This document shows, in pieces, positions 26,848 through 35,083 of a DNA stretch of 41,630 nt. The stretch is from Pseudomonas tumuqii. Lineage in GTDB: Bacteria; Pseudomonadota; Gammaproteobacteria; Pseudomonadales; Pseudomonadaceae. A program made the translations under genes and the position numbers. The first letter of the stretch is position 1. Each line of letters begins with the position of its first letter. The stretch lies in NCBI RefSeq assembly GCF_013184545.1, contig NZ_JAAOJA010000024.1, positions 1 through 41,630 on the forward strand, in the 5' to 3' direction. The notes beneath the pieces are model-generated. The model saw only the letters and a list, made by a program, of their open reading frames with translations. It was not told the DNA's origin and ran no database searches.

Positions 26848-28623
26848 ATGGCCTACGCGGAACAGGTCGAAACAGAGGCTCTACATGAACCCAAGAGCTT
26901 CCTGACCCGTTATATCTGGAGCCAGGACCACAAGGTCATAGCCATTCAGTATTCCTTGACGGCTATCTTCGTCGGCCTGATCGCCCTGGTCTTGTCCGGC
27001 CTGATGCGCATGCAGCTGGGTTTCCCCGGCAGCATCGAGTTCATGGACGCCGGCGCCTATTATCAGGCGATGACCATGCACGGCATGATCATGGTCATCT
27101 ACCTGCTGACCGCCCTGTTCCTCGGCGGCTTCGGCAACTACCTGATCCCGCTGATGGTGGGGTCGCGCGATATGGTCTTCCCCTACGTCAACATGCTCAG
27201 CTACTGGTTCTACCTGCTCTCGGTGGTGATCCTGCTCGCCAGCTTCTTCGCCCCCGGCGGTCCCACAGGCGCGGGCTGGACGCTCTACCCACCGCAGTCG
27301 ATCACCCAGGGCACCCCGGGCACCGAATGGGGCATCGTGCTGATGCTGGTGTCCCTGGCGGTGTTCATCGTCGCCGCCACCATGGGCGGCTTGAACTACG
27401 TGACCACGGTGCTGCAGGCACGCACCCACGGCATGACCCTGATGCGCATGCCGCTGTCGGTCTGGGGCATCTTCATGGCCTCGATCCTGGCCCTGCTGGC
27501 CTTCCCGGCGTTGTTCGTCAGCGCGGTGATGATGCTGTTCGACAAGCTGCTGGGCACCAGCTTCTTCATGCCGGCGATCATCTCGATGGGCCAGTCGCTG
27601 GAGCACCAGGGCGGCAGCCCGATCCTGTTCCAGCACCTGTTCTGGTTCTTCGGCCACCCGGAGGTCTATATCGTCGCCCTGCCCGCCTTCGGCCTGGTCT
27701 CCGACCTGATCAGCACCCATGCACGGAAGAATATCTTCGGCTACCGCATGATGGTCTGGGCGATCGTCGCCATCGGCGTGCTCAGTTTCGTGGTCTGGGC
27801 GCACCACATGTACGTCAGCGGCATGAACCCCTACTTCGGCTTCTTCTTCGCCACCACCACCCTGATCATCGCGGTGCCGACCGCGCTGAAGGTCTACAAC
27901 TGGGTGCTGACCCTGTGGCAGGGCGACATCCACCTGACCGTGCCCATGCTGTTCGCCCTGGCCTTTATCCTCACCTTCCTGGTCGGCGGCCTGACCGGAC
28001 TGTTCCTCGGCAACGTGATCGTCGACATCCCGCTGTCGGACACCTATTTCGTCGTCGCCCACTTCCACATGGTCATGGGCGTCGCGCCGATCCTGGTGGT
28101 GTTCGGCGCCATCTACCATTGGTACCCGAAAATAACCGGGCGGATGATGAATGAACGCCTGGGCAAGCTGCACTTCTGGATCACCTTCCTCGGCACCTAC
28201 GCCATCTACTTCCCCATGCACTACCTGGGCTTCCTCGGCATGCCGCGGCGCTACTACGCCTACGAGGACTACGCCTTCATTCCGCAGTCGGCGCAGGACC
28301 TCAACGCCTTCATCACCGTGGCCGCCCTGACGGTCGGCGTGGCCCAGTTGCTGTTCCTGTTCAACCTGTTCTGGAGCGCCTTCAACGGCAAACCCGCCGG
28401 CGGCAATCCCTGGAAAGCCACCAGCCTGGAATGGCAGACGCCGCAGACCCCGCCGGTACATGGCAACTGGGGCGCCAAGCTGCCGGTGGTGCACCGCTGG
28501 GCCTATGACTACAGCGTGCCGGGGATCGAGCAGGATTTTGTCCCGCAGACAGTGTCCGCCGAGGACCTTGAGCGGATGAGGCGAGGCGGCGCCGAGACCG
28601 CACCGATGGGTGAACAACCATGA
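26848..28623 (+). CDS. coxA: Cytochrome c oxidase subunit I (aa3/caa3 type)
   Basis: A 591-residue protein with about 12 membrane helices. Heme ligands are in TMHGMIMVIYLL (low-spin) and HFHMVMGVAPI; the CuB site has FWFFGHPEVYIVALPAFG (His and the cross-linked Tyr) and WAHHMYVSGM. The K-channel region is ATTTLIIAVPTALKVYNW, and SRDMVFPYVNMLSYW lies by the D-channel. It is a type A heme-copper oxidase. ATG 26848 is 7 bases behind GGAGGA (an overlapping GTG at 26845 is too close). The stop overlaps the next start as ATGA. Confidence 0.95.
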   Translation: MAYAEQVETEALHEPKSFLTRYIWSQDHKVIAIQYSLTAIFVGLIALVLSGLMRMQLGFPGSIEFMDAGAYYQAMTMHGMIMVIYLLTALFLGGFGNYLIPLMVGSRDMVFPYVNMLSYWFYLLSVVILLASFFAPGGPTGAGWTLYPPQSITQGTPGTEWGIVLMLVSLAVFIVAATMGGLNYVTTVLQARTHGMTLMRMPLSVWGIFMASILALLAFPALFVSAVMMLFDKLLGTSFFMPAIISMGQSLEHQGGSPILFQHLFWFFGHPEVYIVALPAFGLVSDLISTHARKNIFGYRMMVWAIVAIGVLSFVVWAHHMYVSGMNPYFGFFFATTTLIIAVPTALKVYNWVLTLWQGDIHLTVPMLFALAFILTFLVGGLTGLFLGNVIVDIPLSDTYFVVAHFHMVMGVAPILVVFGAIYHWYPKITGRMMNERLGKLHFWITFLGTYAIYFPMHYLGFLGMPRRYYAYEDYAFIPQSAQDLNAFITVAALTVGVAQLLFLFNLFWSAFNGKPAGGNPWKATSLEWQTPQTPPVHGNWGAKLPVVHRWAYDYSVPGIEQDFVPQTVSAEDLERMRRGGAETAPMGEQP

Positions 28624-29309
28624 ACCGGCTGCTCTTGAGAAACACCGACAGCATCGACCCCAGTGGCAGCTGGCATCCCGCCGCGGGTATCCCCAGCCCC
28701 GCCGGAATGGACAGGGCGCACACCGCGAAAGTCGGCCTGCGCCTGTTTCTCGTGGTGGTCAGTTCGCTCTTCCTGCTGTTCCTGATCGCCTTCATCATCC
28801 GCGCCCAGGTGCCCGACTGGCAGCCGCTGACCGAGCCGCTGGCGCCCCTGGCCCACACCGGCGCGCTCTGGCTGAATACCACCGCGCTGATAGGCGCCAG
28901 CATCGCCCTGCAGTGGGCCCGCATGGCCGCCCGCCGAGGTAACGCGCAGGCGACGCTGGCCGGCTTCGCCCTGGGAGGGGTGCTGGCGATCGTCTTCCTG
29001 CTCGGCCAACTCTGGGTCTGGCAGCGGTTCGCCGCTTGGGGCTATTTCGTCTCCAGCAACCCGGCCAACAGCTTCTTCTACCTGCTCACCGGCCTGCACG
29101 GCCTGCATCTGCTGGGCGGCCTGCTGGCCTGGGGCAGAACCCTGGGCAAGTTCCTGCGGCACGCGCCCCTGGCACGGCTCGCCAGCAGCGTCGAACTCTG
29201 CGCCATCTACTGGCATTACCTGCTGGGACTTTGGCTGCTGCTCTTCGCCCTGCTGACCAGTACACCGCAAACCTATGAGGCCATCGCCGCATTCTGCGGC
29301 CTGAGGTGA
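28620..29309 (+). CDS. Heme-copper oxidase subunit III, first paralogue
   Basis: A 229-residue membrane protein with about five helices (LFLVVVSSLFLLFLIAFIIRAQ, GFALGGVLAIVFLLGQLWVW, YLLTGLHGLHLLGGLLAWG, YWHYLLGLWLLLFALL). GLHGLHLLGG and the WHYLLG segment are typical of subunit III. It differs strongly from the second subunit III encoded next to it, so the two are not a recent duplication. Coupled to coxA by overlap. Confidence 0.82.
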   Translation: MNRLLLRNTDSIDPSGSWHPAAGIPSPAGMDRAHTAKVGLRLFLVVVSSLFLLFLIAFIIRAQVPDWQPLTEPLAPLAHTGALWLNTTALIGASIALQWARMAARRGNAQATLAGFALGGVLAIVFLLGQLWVWQRFAAWGYFVSSNPANSFFYLLTGLHGLHLLGGLLAWGRTLGKFLRHAPLARLASSVELCAIYWHYLLGLWLLLFALLTSTPQTYEAIAAFCGLR

Positions 29310-29313
29310 AGCC

Positions 29314-30021
<708 letters not shown>

Positions 30022-30058
30022 CGCTTGACCCTGTTAGCGCTGCAGAGGAGCACTGGCC

Positions 30059-30394
30059 ATGACGCACACCGGACAACAGCATCCGATCAGCCTGTACCTG
30101 AAGATCTGGGGGCTGCTATTCGTCCTCAGCACCCTGTCCTACCTGGTCGACTACTTCCACTTCGCCGGTTATCTCAGGTGGTCGCTGATCATCACCTTCA
30201 TGCTGCTGAAAGCCGGCTTGATCGTTGCCATCTTCATGCACATGGCCTGGGAGCGCCTGGCCATGGTCTACGCCATTCTGGTGCCACCCTTGTGCCTGCT
30301 GGTGCTGGTGGGGCTCATGGTCAGCGAGGCGGACTACATTTTCCTCAGCCGGGTGATCTTCTTTGGCCAGGGCATAACCGCGGAATCACCTTGA
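30059..30394 (+). CDS. Cytochrome c oxidase subunit IV family (prokaryotic COX4)
   Basis: A 111-residue protein with three membrane helices (IWGLLFVLSTLSYLVDY, WSLIITFMLLKAGLIVAIFMHM, MVYAILVPPLCLLVLVGLMV). KAGLIVAIFMHMAWE is the COX4_pro signature. It is last in the coxBA-III-III-IV operon, with AGAGGAG in front. Confidence 0.88.
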   Translation: MTHTGQQHPISLYLKIWGLLFVLSTLSYLVDYFHFAGYLRWSLIITFMLLKAGLIVAIFMHMAWERLAMVYAILVPPLCLLVLVGLMVSEADYIFLSRVIFFGQGITAESP

Positions 30395-30426
30395 TGATCC
30401 CGCAGTAGCGATCTGTGCACTCGTTG

Positions 30427-30981
30427 CTAGATCGTTCGTTTGAACTGATGCCATCTGTGCAGCCAGGCCACGATCCAGTGCGGGGCGGCCTCTCCCGTTC
30501 CGGCAACCTTCAGTGTCGGATGATGGTTGACCACCTGCTCCAGCACGACTTCCTGCTCCGGCTCGACATCGACGAAAAAGACGTGCTTGCCTTCTTGTAG
30601 ATTCTTCCTGAAGCGGCGGAAGTGGGCATTCGGCACCTGGATACCGAAAAAGCCACCTTCCCAGGTACAGAAACCCAGCAGCACTATCGCCAGGAAGATA
30701 AAGGGCACCCATCCCGCAGCGGTTGCGGTCCAGCCCAGCAGATAGGCGCCACCGAGCACCAGTATGGCAAGTACCACACCGACGGCGGCACCAATCTCCC
30801 CAGAGTGGACGACATCCTGCTTCATGAACGAGGGCACGTCATGCAGATGATGTCGCTCAACATCGGCATCCTTTTCGCTGAGCACATGAATCTGCTCGGT
30901 GCTGATGCCCTTCGCCTCCAACTCCTGCTCAACGGTTTCAAGATCGTCGAGATTGTCACTGGTGTAGTAGTGCCGATTCAT
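30427..30981 (-). CDS. Conserved inner-membrane protein of unknown function
   Basis: A 184-residue protein. The N-terminal soluble part (MNRHYYTSDNLDDLETVEQELEAKG, IHVLSEKDADVERHHLH) is followed by two adjacent membrane helices (IGAAVGVVLAILVLGGAYLLGW, GWVPFIFLAIVLLGFCTWEGG) and a soluble C-terminal part (FFGIQVPNAHFRRFRKNLQEGKHVFFVDVE). Close homologues in Pseudomonas are often labelled as magnesium transporter without evidence I know of. GGGAGGTACGTC precedes the ATG. Convergent with the cox operon. Confidence 0.78.
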   Translation of the reverse strand: MNRHYYTSDNLDDLETVEQELEAKGISTEQIHVLSEKDADVERHHLHDVPSFMKQDVVHSGEIGAAVGVVLAILVLGGAYLLGWTATAAGWVPFIFLAIVLLGFCTWEGGFFGIQVPNAHFRRFRKNLQEGKHVFFVDVEPEQEVVLEQVVNHHPTLKVAGTGEAAPHWIVAWLHRWHQFKRTI

Positions 30982-31390
30982 GACGTACCTCCCATCTCAC
31001 TTAGCTGCAGTCCACCACCTGCTGCTATTAGCCGACAGTTACAGGAGGAACCCTGCCTCTGTGAACGGCCCCTGTTTTTCGATCAAATTGAAGTATAGCA
31101 CCGTGAAAATTCAGCGAATCAGCAAAAGTCAAGCCTGAAATTCAAAAATAAGTCACCAACACTCTGTGTAGAGCCCGCGCCAGCGATTCAGGCCATTACC
31201 GCGGCGAACGGACTTCCTGACCGATGGTCCCACGCTGGCGTTTCCCAAGAACTGAGCGCGCATTCCGCCGCCCCGCTGCGCCCCACCAACTCGCCCCATC
31301 TCGGCGCACAAACAGGTACTGCGCCCCGTTTTGCATCACAAAAAGGTCGATGCAATCGCTGTACATCCGCCGAAAACCGCCAAACCACGG
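30982..31390. other. Non-coding region upstream of nasA promoter
   Basis: About 410 bases. Overlapping short frames on both strands at 31188-31430 lack ribosome sites and are not credible genes. The part at 31080-31160 is AT-rich. It likely holds the promoter of the membrane-protein gene and activator sites for the sigma-54 promoter, none of which I can place. Confidence 0.4.
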
Positions 31391-31392
31391 TG

Positions 31393-31410
31393 TTGGCTCA
31401 GCTCTTGCTT
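31393..31410 (+). promoter_or_regulatory. Sigma-54 promoter of nasA
   Basis: TTGGCTCAGCTCTTGCTT has GG at 31395-31396, 10 bases, GC at 31407-31408. The predicted start of transcription, near 31420, is just ahead of the ANTAR P1 hairpin. Confidence 0.88.
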
Positions 31411-31455
31411 TGGCATTGCCATAGGCAGCCAATGGCGGCTGCCCTCATGAACGAC

Positions 31456-31507
31456 AAAGACGTCGCCTCACCCTCGCCCAAAAGCGAACGGTGACGCGGC
31501 GTTTTTT
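31456..31507 (+). terminator. Attenuator terminator 1 in the nasA leader
   Basis: CGTCGCCTCACC (31461-31472) pairs with GGTGACGCGGCG (31490-31501) with one mismatch and one wobble; an inner TCGC/GCGA closes the loop; six T follow (31502-31507). The preceding AAAGA belongs to the P2 hexaloop. Confidence 0.85.
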
Positions 31508-31628
31508 AGTTTCTGCCCCCAACGCCTGGGGATGGTGGCTCCTCTGCGATCCAGAGGTTCTGCTTGTCACTCTCTCAACCCAGCTGTGGCCTCGGCCGCA
31601 GGGCCTTGCACCACAAGTGCATCGCCTC

Positions 31629-31693
31629 CCCGGTCGGTTGCGCTCGCCGTGTCCACGACCACGACGAATCGCAACTGACCGGGACCCTTTTTT
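31629..31693 (+). terminator. Terminator 2 in the nasA leader
   Basis: A 14-bp stem, CCCGGTCGGTTGCG (31629-31642) / CGCAACTGACCGGG (31670-31683), with one G-U, then ACCC and six T (31688-31693). It ends only 16 bases before the nasA start codon, so it also has to be passed for expression. Confidence 0.82.
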
Positions 31694-31709
31694 GCTGACG
31701 AGGTGTTCG

Positions 31710-32921
31710 ATGAATAACAGTTTCTGGAAAGCCGGCCATACACCGACGTTGTTTGCCGCCTTCCTCTATTTCGACTTGAGTTTCATGGTCTGGTACCTCC
31801 TCGGCCCCTTGGCCGTGCAGATCGCCACCGATCTCGACCTGACCGCCCAACAGCGCGGCCTGATGGTCGCCACGCCGATTCTGGCAGGCGCCGTACTGCG
31901 CCTGCTGATGGGCTTTCTGGCCGACCGGCTGTCACCCAAAGCCGCCGGCCTGATTGGCCAGGTGATAGTCATAGTGGCGCTGTTCTGCGCCTGGCAGATC
32001 GGCATTCAAAGCTACGAACAAGCCTTGTTGTTCGGCCTGTTCCTCGGCTTTGCCGGCGCCGCCTTTGCCGTGGCCCTGCCGCTGGCCTCGCAGTGGTACC
32101 CGCCGCAGCACCAGGGCAAGGCCATGGGCATTGCCGGTGCGGGCAACTCCGGCACCGTATTGGCCGCCCTGTTCGCCCCCGGCCTGGCAGCCTTGTTCGG
32201 CTGGCAGAACGTGTTCGGCTGGGCCCTGATCCCGCTGCTGCTCACCCTGCTGATCTTCGCCTTCATGGCCAAGAACTCCCCCGAGCGTCCCAAGCCGAAA
32301 GCCGCGGCCGACTACCTGCGAGCGCTGGGTGACCGCGACAGCTGGTGGTTCATGTTCTTCTACAGTGTCACCTTCGGCGGTTTTATCGGCCTGGCCAGTG
32401 CGCTGCCCGGCTATTTCAGCGATCAGTACGGCCTCAACCCGGTGACCGCCGGCTACTACACGGCCGCCTGCGTCTGCGCCGGCAGCCTGATGCGCCCACT
32501 GGGTGGCGCCCTGGCCGACCGCATCGGCGGCATCCGCTCGTTGCTGGTGATGTACACCCTCGCCTCGCTGAGCATCGCCGCCGTCGGCTTCAACCTGTCC
32601 AGCTCCACCGCTGCACTGGCCCTGTTCGTCACCGCCATGCTCGGCCTGGGTGCGGGCAATGGCGCGGTGTTCCAGTTGGTGCCGCAGCGCTTTCGTCGGG
32701 AGATTGGCGTGATGACCGGCTTGATCGGCATGGCCGGCGGTATCGGCGGCTTCCTCCTGGCCGCAGGCCTGGGGGCGATCAAGCAACAGACCGGCGACTA
32801 CCAGTTGGCACTGTGGTTTTTTGCCAGCCTCGGCGTACTGGCCTGGTTCGGCCTGTATAGCGTCAAACGTCGCTGGCGCACCACCTGGGGCTCGGCCGCA
32901 GTGACCGCCGCCCGCGTTTGA
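31710..32921 (+). CDS. nasA: NasA, MFS nitrate transporter (NarK/NNP family)
   Basis: A 403-residue protein with 12 predicted helices. Motifs typical of nitrate/nitrite porters: FDLSFMVWYLLGPLAVQI in helix 1, RLLMGFLADRLSPK, the glycine-rich GIAGAGNSGTVLAALFAP and the second nitrate signature GLGAGNGAVFQLVPQRF, then GMAGGIGGF. The arginines and glycine-rich helices line the nitrate path. ATG 31710 follows GAGGTG; a longer frame from 31491 overlaps the leader terminators and is rejected. It gives a second uptake route beside NrtABC. Followed by two large hairpins. Confidence 0.93.
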   Translation: MNNSFWKAGHTPTLFAAFLYFDLSFMVWYLLGPLAVQIATDLDLTAQQRGLMVATPILAGAVLRLLMGFLADRLSPKAAGLIGQVIVIVALFCAWQIGIQSYEQALLFGLFLGFAGAAFAVALPLASQWYPPQHQGKAMGIAGAGNSGTVLAALFAPGLAALFGWQNVFGWALIPLLLTLLIFAFMAKNSPERPKPKAAADYLRALGDRDSWWFMFFYSVTFGGFIGLASALPGYFSDQYGLNPVTAGYYTAACVCAGSLMRPLGGALADRIGGIRSLLVMYTLASLSIAAVGFNLSSSTAALALFVTAMLGLGAGNGAVFQLVPQRFRREIGVMTGLIGMAGGIGGFLLAAGLGAIKQQTGDYQLALWFFASLGVLAWFGLYSVKRRWRTTWGSAAVTAARV

Positions 32922-32931
32922 TGGAGACTGC

Positions 32932-32980
32932 ATAAGCGACAGCTGGCTGGCGACCTGATCGCCAGCCAGCTGTCGCTTAT
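32932..32980. repeat. 22-bp perfect hairpin after nasA
   Basis: Arms 32932-32953 and 32959-32980 (ATAAGCGACAGCTGGCTGGC... and its exact complement) with a 5-base loop CCTGA, starting 10 bases after the nasA stop. There is no U-tract. Stability this high could end or process the message, or stabilise nasA mRNA. Confidence 0.85.
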
Positions 32981-33002
32981 CCGCGCACCACCAATCAACG
33001 GA

Positions 33003-33121
33003 GGGTTGAGGCAAAGGCGGGGCTGACTGGCAGAGTTGAATCGCACTGGTCAGGAACGATGGGTGAAACCGGCAACGGCCAACCCTGCAGCCATGCCCCG
33101 GCCCCGCCTTTGCCTCAACCC
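33003..33121. repeat. 21-bp perfect inverted repeat in front of the PP2C/kinase gene
   Basis: Arms 33003-33023 (GGGTTGAGGCAAAGGCGGGG C) and 33101-33121 are perfect complements, enclosing 77 bases. The right arm ends 8 bases before the ribosome site (AGGAA, 33130-33134) of the gene at 33143, so folding of the RNA could influence its translation. Confidence 0.85.
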
Positions 33122-33142
33122 ATCCTTTCAGGAAATGCCGCC

Positions 33143-34810
33143 ATGGCCCTGCAACTCACCTTCGGCGAAGCCAGCGCCATCGGCCCGCGCCCAGAGAACC
33201 AGGACGCCATTCGCGTGGTGACCCCGACCCCGTCCCTGGCAGCGAGCAAAGGCTATCTGTTCGCCCTGGCCGACGGTGTCAGCCAATGTGCCGACGGCGG
33301 CCTGGCCGCTCGGGCGACCCTGCAAGCGCTGGCCCTGGACTACTACTCCACCCCGGAAACCTGGGCGGTGGCGCAATCGCTGGATCGCCTGCTGGTCGCA
33401 CACAACCGCTGGCTGCAAGCCAATGGGGGCGGCCAGCCGCTGCTGACCACCCTCACCGCCCTGGTCCTGCGCGGCCGACGCTTCACCCTGGCGCATGTCG
33501 GCGACTGCCGCGCCTACCGCTGGCACGGCGGCCAACTCGAGCGCATCAGCGAAGACCACGTGTGGGAACAACAGGGCATGCAGCATGTGCTCAAACGCGC
33601 CATGGGCCTGGATCAGCACCTGGTAGTCGACTACCAGGACGGTGAGTTGCGCGAGGGCGAGAGTTTCCTGATGGTCAGCGATGGCGTCTGGGCTACACTC
33701 GGCGACCCGGGCATCCAGCGCATCCTGCACGATGAGCCCGACCCCGCTGCCGCCGCCCGCGCACTGGTCAGTGCCGCCCACCTGGCCGGCAGTCAGGACA
33801 ATGCCAGCGCCTTGCTGGTGCAGATCGAAGGCCTGCCGAAAAGTGCCCTGGCCGATACCCTGGCGCAACTTGCGCATTGGCCCTTGCCGCCCAAGCTGCG
33901 CGAAGATCAGGACTTCGAAGGCTGGCAGGTCGAGCGCTTGCTGGCCGAGTCGCGCCAGTCGCTGATCTACCGCGTACGTGATGGCCAGGCGCGCCGCTGG
34001 CTATTGAAGACCCTGCCCGCCAACCGCGCCGACGAACCGCAAGCCGGCCCTGCCCTGCTGCTCGAGGAATGGTTCCTGCGCCGAGTGGCCGGGCGCTACT
34101 TCGCCGAAGTCCATCCCCTGCCGCAACGCCAGCACCTGTACTACGTGCAGCGCGAATACGCCGGGCAGACCCTGGCCGAACAGTTTCGCCTGTCCGGCCC
34201 CCTTGGCCTGCCCGAGTGGCTGGATCTCGCCCCGCGCCTGGTCAGAGCCCTGGGCATGCTGCACCGACGCAACATCCTGCACCGCGATATCAAGCCGGAA
34301 AACCTGTTGTGGGGTGACGACGGCGAACTGCGCGTGCTGGATTTCGGTCTGGCCTACTGCCCCGGCCTGTCCCGCGATGAAGCCAATGACCTGCCTGGCA
34401 CCCCCAGCTACATTGCCCCGGAGGCGTTTGCCGGCGTCGCGCCCAGCGCCCAACAAGATCTCTATGCCGCGGGCGTGACGCTCTATCACCTGCTCACCGG
34501 CCACTATCCCTATGGCGAGATCGAGGCCTTCCAGCATCCACGTTTCGGTAACCCGACGCCGGCCAGCCGCTATCGCCCCGACTTGCCGAACTGGATCGAC
34601 GAGAGCCTCAGTCGCGCCGTCAGCGCCGACCCCAAGCATCGCTACGAGACCACCGAGGAGTGGTTGCTGGCCCTGGAACAGGGCGAACGCCAGTCACTGA
34701 GCAGCAGGCCGCGTCCATTGCTCGAGCGCGAGCCGGTGAAAGTCTGGCGCACCGTGGCCCTGGTGTCCCTGCTCGTGAACCTGGCTCTGCTGGTACTACT
34801 GCTGAAGTGA
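33143..34810 (+). CDS. PP2C phosphatase - Ser/Thr kinase fusion with C-terminal membrane anchor
   Basis: A 555-residue protein. N-terminal PP2C domain (1-230) with metal-site residues in RPENQDA (D21), LADGV (D44), VSDGVW (D180) and GSQDNAS (D219). C-terminal Ser/Thr kinase domain (about 262-530): K289 in RWLLKTLP, LLEEWFLRR, HRDIKPENLL (D382), DFGLA (400-404), GTPSYIAPEA. The glycine-rich loop is degenerate (LLAESRQSLIYRVRD). A final hydrophobic helix (TVALVSLLVNLALLVLLL) should anchor it in the inner membrane. ATG 33143 is behind AGGAA. As I recall it, the homologue sits between nasA and nirB in P. aeruginosa too (PA1782), suggesting a link to nitrate use; substrates are unknown. Confidence 0.9.
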   Translation: MALQLTFGEASAIGPRPENQDAIRVVTPTPSLAASKGYLFALADGVSQCADGGLAARATLQALALDYYSTPETWAVAQSLDRLLVAHNRWLQANGGGQPLLTTLTALVLRGRRFTLAHVGDCRAYRWHGGQLERISEDHVWEQQGMQHVLKRAMGLDQHLVVDYQDGELREGESFLMVSDGVWATLGDPGIQRILHDEPDPAAAARALVSAAHLAGSQDNASALLVQIEGLPKSALADTLAQLAHWPLPPKLREDQDFEGWQVERLLAESRQSLIYRVRDGQARRWLLKTLPANRADEPQAGPALLLEEWFLRRVAGRYFAEVHPLPQRQHLYYVQREYAGQTLAEQFRLSGPLGLPEWLDLAPRLVRALGMLHRRNILHRDIKPENLLWGDDGELRVLDFGLAYCPGLSRDEANDLPGTPSYIAPEAFAGVAPSAQQDLYAAGVTLYHLLTGHYPYGEIEAFQHPRFGNPTPASRYRPDLPNWIDESLSRAVSADPKHRYETTEEWLLALEQGERQSLSSRPRPLLEREPVKVWRTVALVSLLVNLALLVLLLK

Positions 34811-34919
34811 CCGTGCCAGCGCACCAGAACAGCGCAACACGCCTTATACAGGTGCAATGCAACACCGGCACGGCAGCGAGAAATGACTCTAACCCGCGAA
34901 TATTCAGGCATTTTCCAAG

Positions 34920-34937
34920 TTGGCATAAGCCCTGCAT
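34920..34937 (+). promoter_or_regulatory. Sigma-54 promoter of nirB
   Basis: TTGGCATAAGCCCTGCATT has GG at 34922-34923, exactly 10 bases, then GC at 34934-34935. Expected start of transcription near 34947, just before the ANTAR leader. Confidence 0.88.
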
Positions 34938-34946
34938 TGATATTTG

Positions 34947-35083
34947 CACATTTAAATAAAGTGCGGCCTTCAACGTTGAAGGCGGCACTTCCCGAGAGAA
35001 CGGGACTTGGACAAAGGCGTCCTCGCTAGGTGACTAGCGGGACGCCTTTTTTGTTTTCCGGTTATGCGTGACGGTGAGGAACC
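34947..35083 (+). promoter_or_regulatory. ANTAR (NasT-responsive) leader of nirBD-nasC-cobA
   Basis: P1: 13-bp stem with one G-G mismatch (34959-34971 / 34978-34990), hexaloop AACGTT. A middle hairpin CCCG/CGGG (34991-35004) has hexaloop AGAGAA. P2: GGAC (35009-35012) / GTCC (35019-35022), hexaloop AAAGGC. All three loops have A1 and G4. P2 shares bases with the terminator 5' arm (from 35013). Antitermination in the nirBD leader has been described for P. aeruginosa, which this layout matches. Confidence 0.9.
35013..35052 (+). terminator. Attenuator terminator in the nirB leader
   Basis: AAAGGCGTCC (35013-35022) / GGACGCCTTT (35040-35049) with an inner CGCTAG/CTAGCG (35024-35029 / 35034-35039), followed by T through 35052. 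It ends 31 bases before the nirB ATG. Confidence 0.92.

Larger units (their letters stand above)
31420..31709 (+). promoter_or_regulatory. ANTAR (NasT-responsive) leader of nasA, with two terminators
   Basis: P1: stem GGCAGCC (31424-31430) / GGCTGCC (31437-31443), hexaloop AATGGC. P2: stem CGAC (31452-31455) / GTCG (31462-31465), hexaloop AAAGAC, identical to the nrt leader. Both loops have A1 and G4. P2 overlaps the 5' arm of the terminator ending at 31507. A second, stronger terminator (31629-31693) stands before the nasA start, and a CCTCTG/CAGAGG hairpin lies between (31541-31557). Confidence 0.88.

Noticed and set aside
31188..31430. Overlapping short frames on both strands upstream of nasA
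   Set aside because: No ribosome sites, low-complexity Arg/Ala/Pro-rich products, and they overlap the sigma-54 promoter and P1 hairpin.
31491..31709. N-terminal extension of the nasA reading frame
   Set aside because: It would translate both sides of terminator 2 and lacks any membrane-protein start; ATG 31710 gives the standard first helix.
34817..34835. NtrC-like site GCACCAGAACAGCGC upstream of the nirB promoter
   Set aside because: Only one half resembles the consensus; too weak to list as a feature, though its position about 100 bases upstream would suit NtrC.
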